This document shows, piece after piece, positions 1-6,010 of a DNA stretch of 6,136 bases. The notes under the pieces are model-generated. The model saw nothing but the letters and a program-made list of their open reading frames with translations. It had not been told where the DNA came from and made no database searches. Source of the DNA: CBDUEF01 sp018063485 (lineage in GTDB: Bacteria > Pseudomonadota > Alphaproteobacteria > Rhodobacterales > Rhodobacteraceae); NCBI GenBank assembly GCA_037045435.1, contig JBAOID010000045.1:1-6136 (forward strand), in the 5' to 3' direction. A program made the translations under genes and the position numbers. The first letter of the stretch is position 1, and each line of letters starts with the position of its first letter.

Positions 1-1171
1 CGCGGCCCTGCTCATAAAGCGCCGACACCGGTTCTGCGCGTAGCGCCTTGCCACGCGTGGCCCTGACGGCGCGGTATGGCACCAATGGATCAATCTGGCG
101 GATCACCCCTTCCACCAGATCACCGCCCTGATTGACCTCGGCCACCAACCGATCCGCTCCATGGCGTGCCATCGCCGCAATCGCTGCCTGCGCCCATTGC
201 TGCGGTGTGGCCCCGCGCAGCGAGGCATCCTCCAGCACCACGGCATGCCAATCTTGCGGTGGGCCGTCGGTCACCGCCCCCACCACCACAATTCCACATT
301 CATCTGATCCACCATGCGCAGTCACCGGCGGGTCCACCGCCACCACGATCCTTTGCAAGCGCGGCGCCGCGTCGATACGCGCCTTTTCCAAAGTAAGCGC
401 CGACCACAGCGCGCCCTCGGCATCTTCGATCAACAAGCCCTGCAATTCCTGCGCCCCAAGCCGGGTGCCTTGATAACGCGCCGTCACCTCTTGCAGGAAT
501 GACGCCGCAAGATAGGCGCGGTTGGCATCGGTCGGGGCCTGTGTCACCACGGTTGAGGGGTTCTTGAGGATGGATTTCAGCACCCCTACATTCTGCGGTG
601 TGGTTGTTACCACCTGCCGCGGATTGCTGCCCAGCCGCAGACCAAACTGCAACTGATCCCAGGTTGCAGCACCCTTTTTCCACTTGGCCAACTCATCGAC
701 CCAGGCCGCGTCAAACTGTGGCCCGCGCAAACTGTCTGGCTCATGCGCCGAAAACACCTGTGCCTGCGCACCATTGGGCCAGATCAGCCGCTTTTTGCTG
801 GCCTCCCAGATCGGGCGACGATCGGGCGGCGAGCAGGCCAAAATCCCGCTATCGCCCAGGATCATCACATCGCGCACCTGATCCAGGGTCTCGCCCACCA
901 ATGCCACCCGCCGGGCCCGCCCCGGATCAAGCGGCCCAGCACCTTCAACCTCGGCACGCACCCATTCGGCCCCGGCGCGGGTTTTGCCCGCGCCGCGCCC
1001 GCCCATGATCACCCAGGTTTTCCACGCCCCATCCGGCGGCAATTGATGCGCCAAGGCCCAGAACTCGAACATCCAGGGCAGGGCCAGCAGGGCGTTCTCG
1101 CTCAGCCCTCCCAGAAATTCCTCAACCTGTCGCGGCGTCGCGCAGGCGAGCCAATCGGCGCCCGATCTCAT
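1..1171 (-). CDS. terL: GTA large terminase (DNA-packaging ATPase/nuclease), 3' end outside window
   Basis: This is the large terminase, the motor that pumps DNA into the gene transfer agent head and cuts it. The frame is open from 1171 to the window edge (390 codons) with no stop. Visible motifs are a Walker A loop GGRGAGKT at residues 57-64, a Walker B-like segment ending in WVDE at 157-160, a TTTP coupling motif at 189-192, and the start of the RNase H-like nuclease domain with VAVDPP at 277-282 (candidate metal-binding Asp280) and an acidic AEVN at 344-347. The last catalytic acid and the C terminus lie beyond the edge. I chose ATG 1171 because a GGGGG stretch lies 9 nt upstream; this makes the gene overlap the small terminase by 50 nt. 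ATG near residue 34 is a weaker alternative. The protein strongly resembles the R. capsulatus GTA g2 product as I remember it. A prophage terminase is the alternative, but the gene neighbourhood favours a GTA. Confidence 0.93.
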   Translation of the reverse strand, partial: MRSGADWLACATPRQVEEFLGGLSENALLALPWMFEFWALAHQLPPDGAWKTWVIMGGRGAGKTRAGAEWVRAEVEGAGPLDPGRARRVALVGETLDQVRDVMILGDSGILACSPPDRRPIWEASKKRLIWPNGAQAQVFSAHEPDSLRGPQFDAAWVDELAKWKKGAATWDQLQFGLRLGSNPRQVVTTTPQNVGVLKSILKNPSTVVTQAPTDANRAYLAASFLQEVTARYQGTRLGAQELQGLLIEDAEGALWSALTLEKARIDAAPRLQRIVVAVDPPVTAHGGSDECGIVVVGAVTDGPPQDWHAVVLEDASLRGATPQQWAQAAIAAMARHGADRLVAEVNQGGDLVEGVIRQIDPLVPYRAVRATRGKALRAEPVSALYEQGR

Positions 1172-1445
1172 CGCGCGCGGCCCCCATGTCGAGCGGTCCG
1201 GCTCCGACATCCCCGGTAACTTGCTTGCGGAATTTATCAACTTTCGCCCTTTCTTCCATGACCAGATAGAACGCAGCCTTCAGATCGCGCACTGCCGCAT
1301 TGGCAAGTTTCACGTTCTCGAAAGCCCCGGACTTGATCAGGGTCATCACCCGGATCAGATCTTGCGCGGCATCTGTGTAAAGTTCCTCGGTTGCTGCCAG
1401 CAAATCGACCGGCAGCTCTTCTCCAGTGGAGAAATTCATGTTCAT
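1122..1445 (-). CDS. terS: GTA small terminase (g1-type)
   Basis: This 107-residue protein matches the first structural gene of the Rhodobacterales GTA cluster, identified in R. capsulatus as the small terminase that partners the large terminase during DNA packaging. It is mostly predicted helix, rich in Ala, Leu, Glu and Lys, with an acidic N-terminal part (residues about 9-24) and a charged, basic middle and C-terminal part (about 64-105). No signal peptide, membrane segment or clear helix-turn-helix is visible. The frame is open up to a GTG at 1478, but I prefer ATG 1445, which is followed two codons later by another ATG at 1439. No strong Shine-Dalgarno precedes either start, which fits translational coupling to the short upstream ORFs. 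The gene's 3' end is overlapped by the large terminase start. Family identity rests on size, sequence memory and position directly before terL. Confidence 0.85.
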   Translation of the reverse strand: MNMNFSTGEELPVDLLAATEELYTDAAQDLIRVMTLIKSGAFENVKLANAAVRDLKAAFYLVMEERAKVDKFRKQVTGDVGAGPLDMGAARDEIGRRLARLRDAATG

Positions 1446-1468
1446 TGTTGCTCGACCCGCTTTCTCAT
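1442..1468 (-). other. 8-codon mini-ORF joining leader ORF and terS by ATGA overlaps
   Basis: A very short frame (Met-Arg-Lys-Arg-Val-Glu-Gln-Gln, then stop) begins at 1468. Its ATG overlaps the TGA of the upstream leader ORF as ATGA (1468-1465), and its own TGA overlaps the terS ATG as ATGA (1445-1442). Such overlaps are typical of termination-reinitiation coupling. With so short a frame chance is a serious alternative, and there is no Shine-Dalgarno of its own. Confidence 0.2.
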
Positions 1469-1527
1469 GCCTCTGCACGAGCGAAATGAAAAAGCGGCCG
1501 CGGGGTTACCCCCGAGCCGCTGCCCAT
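1465..1527 (-). CDS. Putative 20-aa leader peptide across a terminator hairpin
   Basis: ATG 1527 opens a 20-codon frame that ends with TGA at 1467-1465. AGGAG lies immediately upstream (1534-1530) but only 2 nt from the ATG, closer than the usual 5-9 nt, so initiation may be weak. The predicted transcription start (about 1536-1539) would leave a leader of only about 10 nt. The peptide starts with alternating Gly and Ser, then Val-Thr-Pro-Arg-Pro, then Leu-Phe-His-Phe and an Ala-rich end. It has no obvious run of one regulatory amino acid. The hairpin at 1494-1520 occupies codons 3-11 and its U-run is in codons 12-13, so a translating ribosome would block the hairpin. I see this as a possible attenuation leader for the GTA genes. 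It could also be a chance ORF in an mltG terminator. Confidence 0.33.
   Translation of the reverse strand: MGSGSGVTPRPLFHFARAEA
1489..1520 (-). terminator. Rho-independent terminator or attenuator between mltG and terS
   Basis: On the minus strand GCGGC (1520-1516) pairs with GCCGC (1498-1494). Inside it, a second 5-bp stem pairs 1514-1510 with 1505-1501 around a 4-nt loop; a small internal loop separates the stems. Five U residues follow at 1493-1489. The shape is that of an intrinsic terminator. It lies 78 bp after the mltG stop and about 40 bp before terS, with too little room for a complete promoter between it and terS. Transcription of the GTA genes from upstream would therefore have to pass through it. 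Confidence 0.75.
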
Positions 1528-1543
1528 TTCTCCTAGCCTGGTA

Positions 1544-1572
1544 TTTCTATCCTAAATAGCGTTCGGAGTCAA
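1544..1572 (-). promoter_or_regulatory. Sigma70-type promoter upstream of hairpin and GTA genes
   Basis: TTGACT (1572-1567) matches the -35 consensus at five of six positions. It is followed by a 17-nt spacer and TAGAAA (1549-1544), four of six for the -10. The expected start is about 1536-1539. It lies in the mltG-terS gap and reads toward terS. This is the best promoter candidate for the GTA cluster in the window, or alternatively for a short RNA of about 50 nt ending at the hairpin U-run. I see no clear CtrA-type half-site pair here. Confidence 0.55.
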
Positions 1573-1597
1573 GATGCAACCATAGCGCGATTTGTGG

Positions 1598-2780
1598 CTA
1601 GTTGCCCTGCACTCCGCCGGTTCCGGCATCCTGCCCCTGCGCCGCCTCAAGTGCACGCCATTTTGCTACATTGTCGTTATGCTCGGCCAAAGTGGCCGCA
1701 AAGGCATGTCCGCCCGAACCATTGGCGACAAAATACAGGTATTCGGTGGTATCGGGGTTCAAGGCCGCCTCGATGCTCAGCTTGCCGGGATTGGCAATCG
1801 GCGTCGGCGGTAATCCGTCAATTACATAAGTATTATAGGGGGTTATGCGTCGCAGCTCGCTTTGACGCAAGCCCCGCCCCAGCACGCCCTCGCCCTTGGT
1901 CACTCCGTAAATGACTGTCGGATCGGTTTGCAGCTTCATGCTCTTGGCCAACCGGTTGATAAACACGCTTGCCACCTGCTTGCGCTCTTCGGGGATGCCG
2001 GTTTCCTTTTCCACGATCGAGGCCATGATCAGCGCCTCTTCGGGGGTCTTATAGGGCAGGCCCTCGGCGCGCGCGGCCCATAGATCAGCCAGAATGATGG
2101 TTTGACGCTTGCCCATCTCGGCCAACAGCCCCGCACGGTCCGCACCCTTTTCGACTTCATAGCTGTCGGGTGCCAGGCTGCCTTCCTCGTGGCACAGCGG
2201 CCACCTTGCCCTCAAGAAAATCGGCGCGTTTCAAGGCATCGACAACCTGCCAACTTGTCACGCCTTCGGCCAGAGTGATCCGCCAGCGCAAATCGGGCTG
2301 CTGGGCAGCATCCAGATATTCAGTTGGTGCGGCTTCTTTCGCCGGGTCAAAACTGACCACCTCAACATATCGGTTGGTGGCCGGATCCAATTGGCGCAAG
2401 ATGATTTGTGCCACGTTCACGCCGATCCGAAAATTCACCTCACGCCCGCAGGTCGATTGCCCGCCTTGTGTCAAAGCCCCCAGAACCTCGCGCATAGAGG
2501 CCTTGGGCGGGATCAGATAACTGCCGAACTTCAACGCCTTGCCGGCATCTTCATAATCGGCGCCAATACGGAAGATCCGCGCATCAGAAACCGCACCTTC
2601 GGTCTCCAGCGCCCGGCTGACCTGGCTCAGGTTCGCGCCCTTTTCCACCCGAAAGCAAATCGCCTCGGCCAGCGGCCCCGGTCCGACAAAGGCCTGCCGC
2701 CCCCAGACCAACAGCCCCGAGGCCACCACCAGAGCCACGATGAAAAGCGTCAGCGCGTTCGAGGCGATCGAGCGCCACAT
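1598..2780 (-). pseudogene. mltG: Endolytic murein transglycosylase MltG, broken by a +1 frameshift
   Basis: MltG (YceG family) is an inner-membrane lytic transglycosylase that cuts nascent peptidoglycan strands. The first frame (2780 to 2190) encodes a short N terminus, a membrane helix at residues about 8-27, and the LysM-like N-terminal region, then leaves the frame after codon 197. Family-like sequence resumes at 2188 in another frame (EEGSLAPDSYEVEKG) and runs to TAG 1600-1598. It contains the conserved ASIVEKETGIPEE segment, with the expected catalytic Glu near residue 257 of the repaired protein, then VASVFINRL and LQTDPTVIYG. Removing one base near 2189 restores 393 codons, a normal family length. 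As read, the product would stop at about 207 residues and lack the catalytic domain. Start ATG 2780 lies 2 nt after the fabF stop, suggesting coupled translation. The cause is either a true mutation or a sequence error; the intact conserved sequence on both sides shows that the break is recent or artificial. Confidence 0.88.
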
Positions 2781-2782
2781 CC

Positions 2783-4042
2783 TTAGCGCACCTTGCCCAG
2801 CACAAGGCTGGCATTGGTGCCGCCAAAGCCGAACGAATTGGAAAGCACCACGTCGATCTTGCGTTTCACCGCCTTGTTCGCGGCCAGATCCAGCCGTGGC
2901 GTCACCGCCAGGTTGTCCAGATTGATCGTCGGAGGGGCTATCTGATCGCGCAATGCAAGCACACAGAAAATCGCCTCTACCGCACCAGCCGCGCCCAGAA
3001 GATGCCCGATGCTTGATTTCGTCGATGACATCGTGGCCTTATCCGCCGCATCGCCCAGCAACCGCTCAACCGCGCCCAACTCGATCGTATCAGCCATGGT
3101 CGAGGTGCCATGCGCGTTGATATAATCAATGTCGCAAGGTGCCAGCCCTGCCCGCCTGAGCGCCATCTGCATCGAACGGAACCCGCCATCACCATCCTCG
3201 GCAGGCGCCGTGATATGATAAGCATCGCCCGAAAGGCCATAGCCCAGCACTTCGGCGTAAATCCTGGCCCCGCGCGCCATGGCGTGTTCGTATTCCTCCA
3301 ACACAACCACGCCCGCTCCCTCACCCATCACAAATCCGTCACGGTCGGTGTCATAGGGGCGACTGGCCTTGGCCGGATCATCGCCGCGCTTGGTTGAGAG
3401 CGCCCTGCAGGCATTAAACCCGGCAATCCCGATCTCGCAAATCGGGCTTTCCGCCCCGCCTGCCAGCATCACATCGGCATCGCCCCATTGGATAAGCCGC
3501 GCCGCATCGCCAATGGCATGGGCCCCGGTGGAACAGGCGGTCACAACCGCATGGTTCGGGCCTTTGAAGCCAAAACGGATCGAGACATGCCCCGAAATCA
3601 AATTGATCAGCGCTCCGGGGATGAAGAAGGGTGATACCCGCTTTGGCCCTTTTTCCTTGATCAACACCGCCGTTTCCGCAATCAACGACAGCCCCCCGAT
3701 CCCCGATCCGATCATCACACCAGTGCGGCAGCGTTCTTCCTCATTGGCAGGTTCCCACCCGGAATCGCGTACTGCCTGCACGGCTGCGGCCATGCCGTAA
3801 AGGATGAAATCATCCACCTTGCGCCGGTCTTTTGGCTCCATCCAGTCATCAGGATTGAAGGTGCCGTTGCTGCCATCGCCCATTGGGATTTCGCAGGCAT
3901 ATTGCGTAACCACATTCGAAGCATCAAAGCGCGTGATCGGTCCGGCCCCGGATTTTCCGGCCAGCAAGCGGCTCCAGGTTTCCTCAACCCCACAAGCCAA
4001 AGGCGTGACCATTCCCAATCCGGTGACAACTACGCGCCGCAT
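2783..4042 (-). CDS. fabF: Beta-ketoacyl-[ACP] synthase II (FabF)
   Basis: FabF condenses malonyl-ACP with acyl-ACP in cytosolic type II fatty-acid elongation. The protein is 419 residues, near the usual length. The thiolase-fold catalytic triad is visible: Cys170 in VVTACSTGAHAIGDA, His311 in INAHGTSTMADTIE and His347 in TKSSIGHLLGAAGAVEA with Lys342. The N-terminal RRVVVTGLGMVTPL and C-terminal NSFGFGGTNASLVL (residues 402-416) are family signatures. I start it at ATG 4042 because GGGAG lies 8 nt upstream and the family begins with Met-(basic)-Val-Val-Val-Thr-Gly. The open frame extends to 4162, but that extra 40 residues looks like untranslated leader. mltG follows 2 nt after the stop. The gene diverges from the TetR/RND module, and no acpP, a common upstream partner, lies next to it. 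Confidence 0.97.
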   Translation of the reverse strand: MRRVVVTGLGMVTPLACGVEETWSRLLAGKSGAGPITRFDASNVVTQYACEIPMGDGSNGTFNPDDWMEPKDRRKVDDFILYGMAAAVQAVRDSGWEPANEEERCRTGVMIGSGIGGLSLIAETAVLIKEKGPKRVSPFFIPGALINLISGHVSIRFGFKGPNHAVVTACSTGAHAIGDAARLIQWGDADVMLAGGAESPICEIGIAGFNACRALSTKRGDDPAKASRPYDTDRDGFVMGEGAGVVVLEEYEHAMARGARIYAEVLGYGLSGDAYHITAPAEDGDGGFRSMQMALRRAGLAPCDIDYINAHGTSTMADTIELGAVERLLGDAADKATMSSTKSSIGHLLGAAGAVEAIFCVLALRDQIAPPTINLDNLAVTPRLDLAANKAVKRKIDVVLSNSFGFGGTNASLVLGKVR

Positions 4043-4050
4043 CCATGCTT

Positions 4051-4055
4051 CTCCC
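4051..4055 (-). promoter_or_regulatory. Ribosome binding site of fabF
   Basis: GGGAG on the minus strand sits 8 nt upstream of ATG 4042. It decides the start over the in-frame upstream codons, which have no such site. Confidence 0.75.
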
Positions 4056-4116
4056 AAACCCGACTGGCTTTTTGCAGCCACTGACCTTTGCCTGATACAC
4101 GCCCGCGCCCGCCCGC

Positions 4117-4139
4117 ACAATACGAAGGCTGTGCAGCCT
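4117..4139 (-). promoter_or_regulatory. 14-bp palindrome next to a possible -10 in the fabF leader
   Basis: AGGCTG-TG-CAGCCT (4126-4139) is a perfect 6-bp inverted repeat with a 2-nt centre. On the minus strand it is followed after 3 nt by TATTGT (4122-4117), a four-of-six match to a -10 box, so the palindrome would lie in the spacer of a fabF promoter. No convincing -35 is seen at the right distance. It could be an operator for a repressor of fatty-acid synthesis, an RNA hairpin, or chance. The rest of 4043-4221 shows no gene. Confidence 0.3.
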
Positions 4140-4221
4140 GCGACTCCACGCCACAGCGTCAATTTTTATGAACATGGCCCGGGCTTACCTCTTGCCATTT
4201 CCGATCCAGGTTCTAGCTAGT

Positions 4222-4237
4222 GAATGAACATTCATTC
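4222..4237. promoter_or_regulatory. Likely TetR-family operator
   Basis: GAATGAACATTCATTC is an inverted repeat with 7-bp arms (GAATGAA / TTCATTC) around a 2-nt centre. Its form and its place 10 bp upstream of the chosen repressor start are typical of autoregulatory TetR-family operators. It would control the plus-strand repressor-efflux operon; any effect on fabF, whose start is about 180 bp away, is less likely. A poor promoter-like sequence (TTGCCA at 4192-4197, TAG-rich sequence near 4214-4223) precedes it. Confidence 0.7.
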
Positions 4238-4247
4238 TTGGACTCTC

Positions 4248-4865
4248 ATGCTTCAATCCCTCCCCCTCGCCCCCCATGATCACCGCAGCGCAGAAATTCT
4301 GGCGTCCGTGCGTTCGGCTTTTGCCGCAAAAGGCTTTGATGGTGCCTCAATGCAGGATCTCGCCCGCGCCGCAGGCATGTCGGTGGGGAATTTCTACCGC
4401 TATTTTCCTTCCAAAGCCGCCATCGTCGAGGCGCTGATCACCAGCGATCTGGCTGCGGTCGAGGCCGACTTTGCCGCTGTAATCCGTGCTCCGCGCCCGA
4501 TGCAGGCCCTGCGCACGGTTCTGCACCGCCGGGTGCCCGAGCATCAACATAGCCAGGATGGCCAACTTTGGGCCGAGATCACCGCCGCCGCCTTGCGCAA
4601 ACCCGAAATCGGTGAGACCTGCGCCCGGATGGATTCCACCGTCATCGGCAATCTCTGCGCGGTCTTTGCCGCCGAAACCGGTCTGAGCCAGCCCGAGGCC
4701 CAGCACCGATTTGCCCCCGAGGCGGCGTTTATCATGCTGTTGGTCAAATCTGCCGCCTGCATGACCACATCCGCCAGCCCGCAGGCAGCCCAGTTGAACG
4801 CCCTGATCTTGCAAACAATCGACAGCACGCTGGACAGCATTTCCAGCCATAGCCCGAAAGTCTGA
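4248..4865 (+). CDS. TetR-family transcriptional repressor of efflux operon
   Basis: This 205-residue protein carries a TetR N-terminal DNA-binding domain. Helix 1 is around residues 13-30 (AEILASVRSAFAAKGF), and the helix-turn-helix is at about 33-53 (GASMQDLARAAGMSVGNFYRYF), followed by PSKAAIVEAL. The variable C-terminal ligand-binding half gives no clue to the inducer. The frame is also open from ATG 4224, but that codon lies inside the inverted repeat at 4222-4237, so I prefer ATG 4248; neither start has a clear Shine-Dalgarno. Its stop is 3 nt before the adaptor gene, so the regulator is probably co-transcribed with the pump it controls, with autorepression through the upstream repeat. 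Family assignment is secure; the target and ligand are inferred. Confidence 0.92.
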   Translation: MLQSLPLAPHDHRSAEILASVRSAFAAKGFDGASMQDLARAAGMSVGNFYRYFPSKAAIVEALITSDLAAVEADFAAVIRAPRPMQALRTVLHRRVPEHQHSQDGQLWAEITAAALRKPEIGETCARMDSTVIGNLCAVFAAETGLSQPEAQHRFAPEAAFIMLLVKSAACMTTSASPQAAQLNALILQTIDSTLDSISSHSPKV

Positions 4866-4868
4866 CCC

Positions 4869-5998
4869 ATGCGCGCCGCCCTGCTTGCCCTGCTCCTTGC
4901 CACGCCGCTCTCTGCCCAAACCCCTACCCTGCCCGCGATTACGGTTTCAACTGTCACCACCCGCACCCTGTCTGATCGGGTGCTGATCACCGGCTTGATC
5001 GGTCCGGTCGAACAGGTTCTGGTGGCCCCCTTGGTCGAAGGCCAACCGATCGAGGCACTGCTCGCCGATGTGGGCGACAAGGTTGCAGCCGGGCAAGTGC
5101 TGGCCCGCCTGTCGCGCAGCACGCTGGAATTGCAGCGCAGCCAATTGGTCGCAGGCCTTGCCGCTGCCAAGGCCACCATCGCGCAGGCCAAGGCGCAGAT
5201 GATTGATGCGCAATCCTCGTCGATCAGGCCGAGCGCGTTCGGGCGCGCACCGAAATCCTGAAAGCGCAGGGCGCGGCCACCCAAGCCGCCCTTGATCAGG
5301 CGCTCAGCCTTGCGATTTCCGCCAGCGCCCGCCTGTCGGTCGCCACCCAAAGCCATGAGGCTGCCCGCGCCCAGGCCGCCTTGTCCGAGGCCCAGCTTGC
5401 CAACCTCGATCTGCAATTGTCGCGTACCGCCGTGGTGGCCCCGGTTGCCGGGGAAATCACTCAGCGAAATGCCCAGATCGGCGCAATCGCCTCGGCCGCT
5501 GGCCAACCAATGTTTACGCTGATTTGCGACGGCGCGCTGGAATTGCGCGCGGATGTGGCGGAATCCGACCTGATACGGCTTGCCCCCGGACAGCGCGTTG
5601 CTCTGATCACTGCAGGCTCGTCCACTCCCTTTGCCGGCACCATCCGGCTTGTTGAACCCACGATTGATACGGTCACCCGCATGGGCCGCGCCCGTATCAC
5701 GTTCAACCCGAATCCGAACATCCGCTCAGGAATGTTTGTCGAAGGCTCGGTGCTGGTCACCGAACACAGCGCGCCGTCCATTCCCGTCACCGCCGTCAGT
5801 GCCACCTCGGAGGGCAATGTGGTGATGAAAGTCACGGATGGCGTGGTCAGCCGCGAGATCATCACCACCGGCATCCGCGATTCCGGCTGGGTTGAGGTGC
5901 TGTCGGGACTTTTGCCCGGTGATACCATCGTCACCAAAGCCGGGGCCTTTGTGCATGACGGCGACCATATCGCACCAATGACCAGCGAAACCAACTAG
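4869..5998 (+). pseudogene. RND efflux periplasmic adaptor (MFP/HlyD type), broken by a -1 frameshift
   Basis: This is the periplasmic adaptor that links an RND inner-membrane pump to an outer-membrane channel. The first frame (4869 to 5219) has a signal peptide with probable cleavage after LSA at residue 16 and no lipobox Cys, then the first lipoyl half (about 50-81, APLVEGQPIEALLADVGDKV) and the start of the coiled-coil hairpin. It then leaves frame and stops at 5261. Adaptor-like sequence resumes at 5222 (DQAERVRARTEILKAQG) and continues through the rest of the coiled coil, the second lipoyl half (VVAPVAGEITQRN, about 189-220), a beta-barrel domain (about 224-295) and a C-terminal membrane-proximal domain, to TAG 5996-5998. 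Adding one base near 5220 gives 376 residues, a normal length. The gene sits 3 nt after the regulator and 12 nt before the permease. It is either an inactivating mutation or a sequence error. Confidence 0.88.
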
Positions 5999-6001
5999 GG
6001 A
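5998..6001 (+). promoter_or_regulatory. Ribosome binding site of RND permease
   Basis: GGGA, starting on the last base of the adaptor stop codon, lies 9 nt upstream of ATG 6011 and supports that start. Confidence 0.45.
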
Positions 6002-6010
6002 TCCCCGCAG

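Noticed and set aside
300..683. A 127-codon minus-strand frame inside the terminase region.
   Set aside because: It is out of frame with the large terminase, whose motifs run continuously across the same bases.
598..1219. Two overlapping plus-strand frames of 136 and 158 codons.
   Set aside because: They are antisense to terL and terS, rich in Pro, Arg and His, and match no family I know.
4043..4162. A 40-codon N-terminal extension of fabF.
   Set aside because: The family starts at the Met-Arg-Arg-Val-Val-Val-Thr-Gly segment, which has a good ribosome binding site; the extension has no conserved character.
5214..5261. Programmed ribosomal frameshifting in the adaptor gene.
   Set aside because: No slippery heptamer is seen at the site, and adaptors of this family are not known to need frameshifting.
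4544..5506. A 320-codon minus-strand open frame opposite the TetR and adaptor genes.
   Set aside because: It lies antisense to two recognised families, has Gly/Ala-rich sequence with no domain I recognise, and is of the kind expected by chance in GC-rich DNA.
5461..5994. A 177-codon minus-strand frame opposite the adaptor gene.
   Set aside because: It is antisense to clear adaptor domains and has no domain of its own.
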